Source: JBCCWF01 sp038520475
GTDB lineage: Bacteria; Cyanobacteriota; Cyanobacteriia; CAKZMO01
DNA: 25,340 bases
Direction of reading: 5' to 3'
Assembly: GCA_038520475.1 (NCBI GenBank)
Contig: JBCBLF010000044.1
Span: forward strand, 1-25,340
Position 1 is the stretch's first letter; every line of letters starts with the position of its first letter. Positions 22,261-25,340 of the stretch are shown in pieces. The translations under genes were made by a program, and so were the position numbers. The notes beneath the pieces were generated by a model, which saw only the letters and a program-made list of their open reading frames with translations, did no database searches and had not been told where the DNA came from.

Positions 22261-23157
22261 ATGGTTAGTGTGGGTCTTAAGCAAGGTATTACCAGTCTCG
22301 TGCTCGCGGGCGCTGTCGTTCTTGTTGGATGCAGCAGCCCCGAGTCTGGTAGTGATGCATCCACGGCCAATCCATCCAAACTTGTTGTTGCACTGCTTCC
22401 TGACGAAGATGGCGCAACTATTATTCAAGATAATGAAGGCTTAGCTAATTATCTGGGTGAAACTCTAGATAAGGAAATTGAGCTTGTTGTTACAACCGAT
22501 TATTCTTCGATGATTGAGGCTGCAAGCAACGGTCGCTTGGATCTGGCTTACTTTGGACCGTTATCTTACGTGTTGGCAAGAACCAAAAGTGACATCGAAC
22601 CATTCGCGGCACGTCTCAAAGGTGGTGCGACCACTTACACCTCCATCATCATCGGTAATGCCGAAGCGGGTGTTGATGAGTTTTCTGACATTGAAGGAAC
22701 AACGGTTGCTTTTGGAGACCCTGCATCCACCTCTAGCCGCCTGTTCCCCGAATTAACCTTGGCAGAAGAAGGACTCAAGGCTGGAGAAAACTACGAACCA
22801 GCATTTCTAGGAGCACATGATGCAGTTGCGTTGGCTGTTCAAAATGGCAATGCTCAGGCGGGTGGCCTTAGTCGTCCAATTTTCGATTCGCTGGTAGAAG
22901 AAGGTGTGATTGACCCTACTCAAGTGATTGTGATTGCAGAATCTGAGCCGATTCCTCAATACCCCTGGACCATGCGTTCTGACTTAGATGCAGGTCTTAA
23001 AGACGAAATTCGTTCTGCATTCTTAAGCTTAGAATACGAATCTATTCTGGGACCCTTTAAGGCAGATGGCTTTGCAGAAATGACGGATGAAGACTACAAC
23101 GGAATTCGCAAGGCGGGCGAGACGTTGGGGCTCGATTTGGGTGAATTCGTTCAGTAG
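22261..23157 (+). CDS. phnD: Phosphonate/phosphite ABC transporter substrate-binding lipoprotein (PhnD/PtxB)
   Basis: A 298-aa periplasmic binding lipoprotein. The signal peptide SLVLAGAVVLVGCSS ends in lipobox LVGC near residue 24, giving a lipid-anchored mature protein. LVVALLPDEDGATI opens the first lobe. YFGPLSYVLARTKSDIEPFA and AFGDPASTSSRLFPE carry the Tyr and Ser-Thr-Ser oxyanion ligands typical of PhnD/PtxB. FLGAHDAVALAVQNGNAQAG and SEPIPQYPWTMR line the cleft in relatives. AAGGAG precedes ATG 22261 at good spacing. It is 74 bp after the ATPase gene, and a hairpin follows its stop, as often seen behind the abundant binding protein of ABC operons. Linkage to ptxD suggests phosphite as ligand. 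Methyl- or aminoethylphosphonate cannot be excluded. Confidence 0.93.
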   Translation: MVSVGLKQGITSLVLAGAVVLVGCSSPESGSDASTANPSKLVVALLPDEDGATIIQDNEGLANYLGETLDKEIELVVTTDYSSMIEAASNGRLDLAYFGPLSYVLARTKSDIEPFAARLKGGATTYTSIIIGNAEAGVDEFSDIEGTTVAFGDPASTSSRLFPELTLAEEGLKAGENYEPAFLGAHDAVALAVQNGNAQAGGLSRPIFDSLVEEGVIDPTQVIVIAESEPIPQYPWTMRSDLDAGLKDEIRSAFLSLEYESILGPFKADGFAEMTDEDYNGIRKAGETLGLDLGEFVQ

Positions 23158-23180
23158 AGAGCGACGTGCTCAATTTATAG

Positions 23181-23214
23181 TGAAGGGGCGTATGCAAGCC
23201 TGTGCGCCCCTTCA
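23181..23214 (+). other. Intercistronic hairpin between phnD and phnE
   Basis: TGAAGGGGCG (23181-23190) pairs with CGCCCCTTCA (23205-23214), a perfect 10-bp stem with a 14-nt loop and no U-tract. It is likely a 3' stabiliser or partial attenuator that keeps the binding protein more abundant than the permease. Confidence 0.6.
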
Positions 23215-23343
23215 TGCCATAACATTGACGCATTATTGTTGTGGGGCCAGTCCGATGGGTGGGTTCCACAACAAGTCTTTAGTCCACTCATTTGGGGATA
23301 TGGTACAGGCAAACGTACATCGACGATCGTTGAGGAGTTGGCA

Positions 23344-24153
23344 ATGACAGTGACGCACGAGTCGTTTGACAGTGTAGTTCGGCAATATCAACGGGGCTGG
23401 ATTCGACAACTGATTCGCGTTGCTGGCTTGATTGTGATTATCTTCATCAGCTTTGTCGTTGTCGAGCTGTTGAACGTTGAGCGGATGGCTGAAGGTGTTC
23501 CGGCGATCGCCAACTTGCTTGGGAGCATGGTTCCTCCTGATTTCAGCCGCTTTCCTGAATGGATTAGCCCCATTGTTGACACCCTTGCGATGAGTATTGC
23601 AGGAACAGCACTAGCCGTTGCGCTCTCTCTTCCCTTGTCGCTTTTGGCAGCGAGAAACACCACCCCCCACCCGATTTTCTTTCACATTGCCCGTACTGTT
23701 CTGAACGTGACCCGAGCGATTCCTGAGTTGATTTTGGGGATGATTCTTGTCGCAGCGGTTGGGTTTGGTAAGTTACCTGGAACGTTGGCTTTGGGTCTTC
23801 ATTCGGTGGGAATGGTCGGCAAATTCTTTGCAGAATCTATTGAACTCAGTGACCAAGCACCCGTAGAAGCTGCACGGTCGGTTGGAGCTACTGAACCTCA
23901 AGTCATTGTTCATAGTGTGCTACCCCAAGTCTTTCCTCAAATGGCAGACGTTACGTTCTATCGTTGGGAATACAACTTTCGCGCCTCGATGGTGCTCGGT
24001 GCCGTTGGAGCAGGTGGCATCGGGCTAGAAATCATCAGTGCGCTGAGAATATTGCAATATCGGCAAGTGGCTGCACTGTTGATTGTGGTGTTGGTGATGG
24101 TTACCTTAGTCGATGGCTTTAGCAACTATCTTAGAAAAGATTTTGTGGAGTAA
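23344..24153 (+). CDS. phnE: Phosphonate/phosphite ABC transporter permease (PhnE/PtxC)
   Basis: A 269-aa inner-membrane permease from ATG 23344 (MTVTHESFDS), preceded by GAGGAG about ten bases earlier. The frame is open 36 codons further upstream, but that part overlaps the post-phnD hairpin region and looks non-coding. Membrane helices include LIRVAGLIVIIFISFVVVEL, a long segment with AMSIAGTALAVALSLPLSLL, and ILGMILVAAVGFG. The EAA-type coupling loop PVEAARSVGATEPQVIVHSV is followed by LPQVFPQMADVTFYRWEYNF and MVLGAVGAGGIGLEI, as in PhnE. It ends two bases before ptxD, so permease and dehydrogenase are certainly co-transcribed and the transported substrate is most simply phosphite. Confidence 0.93.
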   Translation: MTVTHESFDSVVRQYQRGWIRQLIRVAGLIVIIFISFVVVELLNVERMAEGVPAIANLLGSMVPPDFSRFPEWISPIVDTLAMSIAGTALAVALSLPLSLLAARNTTPHPIFFHIARTVLNVTRAIPELILGMILVAAVGFGKLPGTLALGLHSVGMVGKFFAESIELSDQAPVEAARSVGATEPQVIVHSVLPQVFPQMADVTFYRWEYNFRASMVLGAVGAGGIGLEIISALRILQYRQVAALLIVVLVMVTLVDGFSNYLRKDFVE

Positions 24154-24155
24154 GT

Positions 24156-25169
24156 ATGGTGTCGAATCGTCAAACGGTTGTGTTGACCCATTGGGTTCAT
24201 CCTGAGGTTCTAGAATTTCTGCGTCAGACCTGCGAAGTGATTGAGAATCCAACGCGAGACACGTTGCCTCGCGACGAGGTGATTCGGCGTGCCAAAGATG
24301 CGGACGGATTGATGGTCTTTATGCCCGATTCTGTAGACGAATCATTTCTGGATGCTTGCCCCAATCTCAAGATTATTGCCGGAGCACTGCGTGGCTATGA
24401 CAATTTTGATATCGCGGCCTGCCAGCAACGCAATGTGTGGTTCACCATCGTGCCGGATTTACTCGCAGCACCGACTGCAGAACTCACGATTGGATTGTTA
24501 ATCGGGCTCGGTCGCCGAATGCTGGAGGGTGATGCTCACATTCGTAGTGGGTCTTTTCAGGGATGGCAGCCAATTCTCTATAGCCCAGGACTACTGAATA
24601 AAACACTCGGTATTGTCGGTATGGGGAAGCTCGGTTGTGTCCTAGCGCAGCGGTTGACCGGATTTGATATGACTATTCTCTACACCGATCCGGTGGCGCT
24701 AACGCCTGCGCAGGAAGCCCAATGGCAGTTAGAACGGGTTGATTTCGACACTCTCTTGCAACGCAGCGACTATGTGGTGCTGATGGTGCCCCTTCAGCCC
24801 GACACGGTTCATTTGATGAACAGAGCGGCGATCGCCCAAATGAAACCTGGTAGTATCCTCATCAATCCCTGTCGGGGGTCTGTGGTTGATGAAGTTGCTG
24901 TTGCAGATGCCCTTGAAAACCATCACCTGGCGGCCTACGGTGCAGATGTATTTGAAATGGAAGACTGGGCAAGAAGCGATCGCCCTCCATCCATTGAGCC
25001 ACGTTTGTTAGGCGATCGCGATCGCACTTTCTTTACGCCTCATCTAGGTTCCGCTGTAGAAGATATTCGGAAAGAGATTGCAATGGAAGCCGCTGTTAAT
25101 ATCGTTCAAGCTTTTCAGGGGAAAATCCCTCAAGGAGCTCAAGAGCTGGTTGTGAATTCTGCTCAATAA
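24156..25169 (+). CDS. ptxD: Phosphite dehydrogenase (phosphonate dehydrogenase) PtxD
   Basis: A 337-aa NAD-dependent D-2-hydroxyacid-dehydrogenase-family enzyme oxidising phosphite to phosphate in the cytoplasm. Compared from memory with Pseudomonas stutzeri PtxD (336 aa), it shares MVFMPDSVD, SFQGWQP, INPCRGSVVDE, ADVFEMEDWARSDRP and FTPHLGSA, a combination specific to PtxD rather than to other 2-hydroxyacid dehydrogenases. The Rossmann motif is GIVGMGKLG (152-160), with Asp in YTDP (D178) at the end of the second strand, which favours NAD. Catalytic R240, E269 and H296 align with R237, E266 and H292. The phosphite-contact Lys76 is replaced by Arg79 (GALRGYDNF). A tandem HIP1 sequence near residue 288 adds one residue. 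It starts two bases after phnE with GTGGAG as ribosome-binding site. Confidence 0.93.
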   Translation: MVSNRQTVVLTHWVHPEVLEFLRQTCEVIENPTRDTLPRDEVIRRAKDADGLMVFMPDSVDESFLDACPNLKIIAGALRGYDNFDIAACQQRNVWFTIVPDLLAAPTAELTIGLLIGLGRRMLEGDAHIRSGSFQGWQPILYSPGLLNKTLGIVGMGKLGCVLAQRLTGFDMTILYTDPVALTPAQEAQWQLERVDFDTLLQRSDYVVLMVPLQPDTVHLMNRAAIAQMKPGSILINPCRGSVVDEVAVADALENHHLAAYGADVFEMEDWARSDRPPSIEPRLLGDRDRTFFTPHLGSAVEDIRKEIAMEAAVNIVQAFQGKIPQGAQELVVNSAQ

Positions 25170-25340
25170 CCTTACCTTTTCGCGCTAAGACATTGAATCA
25201 GCATAGTTTCTCCTGCCTAGCGAGGGGAGAATCATACTTAAACCTAAACCCGTAGGGCAATATAGCTTGTCTCAAAATATACTTCGCTATAATTTTCTAA
25301 TACTACTTCCGTGAAGTAAAAACCTTGATAAATCAGGTAT
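25170..25340. other. Region downstream of ptxD to the window edge
   Basis: TTCTCC (25208-25213) and GGAGAA (25226-25231) can form a 6-bp stem with a 12-nt loop, but no U-tract follows, so it is a weak terminator at best. No gene, and in particular no ptxE-like LysR regulator, begins before the window ends. The last 80 bases are AT-rich and may be a promoter region for a gene beyond the edge. Confidence 0.4.

Noticed and set aside
23236..23343. 36-codon upstream extension of phnE
   Set aside because: It begins just after the post-phnD hairpin, its translation is unlike PhnE N termini, and a good GAGGAG site precedes the ATG at 23344.

Overview
The window looks like a chromosomal segment of a cyanobacterium. 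The octamer GCGATCGC (the HIP1 palindrome that is over-represented in many cyanobacteria) recurs inside genes throughout, base composition is balanced, and single genes such as the D-ribulokinase-like FGGY kinase and the IlvB-type enzyme have a cyanobacterial look. I do not assign a genus. No rRNA, tRNA or CRISPR array was found.

Layout. The left edge (1-1371) is the remnant of an integrative element: a partial excisionase-like DNA-binding protein and a convergent tyrosine recombinase broken by one frameshift. Next, on the minus strand, come an FGGY sugar kinase with a two-domain SagB/ThcOx-type nitroreductase (1520-4624), then an acetohydroxyacid synthase large subunit with an added C-terminal zinc ribbon (5121-7043). 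Between these lie a possible small plus-strand gene and strong terminators. A small hypothetical gene, a MITE-like palindrome and a PhnF-type GntR repressor (7824-8573) finish the minus-strand half.

From 8982 rightward every recognised gene is on the plus strand. The first block is a C-P lyase operon with extra genes: phnG, a phosphonatase-like HAD hydrolase, a TIGR03364-type FAD oxidoreductase, phnH, a PhnO-like acetyltransferase, phnI, a secreted royal-jelly/Yellow-type beta-propeller protein, a second acetyltransferase and phnJ. It stops after phnJ (16850): phnK, phnL and phnM are not in the window. About 1.07 kb without recognisable genes follows, then an exopolysaccharide-type polyprenyl glycosylphosphotransferase (17925-19361) and an acidic, single-pass membrane protein of unknown function (19732-20985). 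The last block is a phnCDE-type ABC importer directly followed by phosphite dehydrogenase ptxD (21383-25169), i.e. a ptxABCD-like phosphite uptake and oxidation operon.

How it fits together. The window holds equipment for two forms of reduced phosphorus: phosphonates (radical C-P lyase core plus a probable oxidase/hydrolase side route for aminoethylphosphonates) and phosphite (PtxD). The strongest new signal is regulatory. A 16-bp inverted repeat, ATCTAGACATCTAGAT, lies 57 bp before phnG, and a copy identical at 15 of 16 positions lies 51 bp before the transporter/ptxD operon 12 kb away. Each sits just after a plausible -10 element, as expected for a shared operator, most simply that of the PhnF repressor encoded next to the first site. 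Pho-box-like repeats with an 11-nt period lie beside the phnG operator, and a weaker pair lies before the ptx operon. I infer a PhnF regulon that joins phosphonate and phosphite use, possibly under phosphate-starvation control as well.
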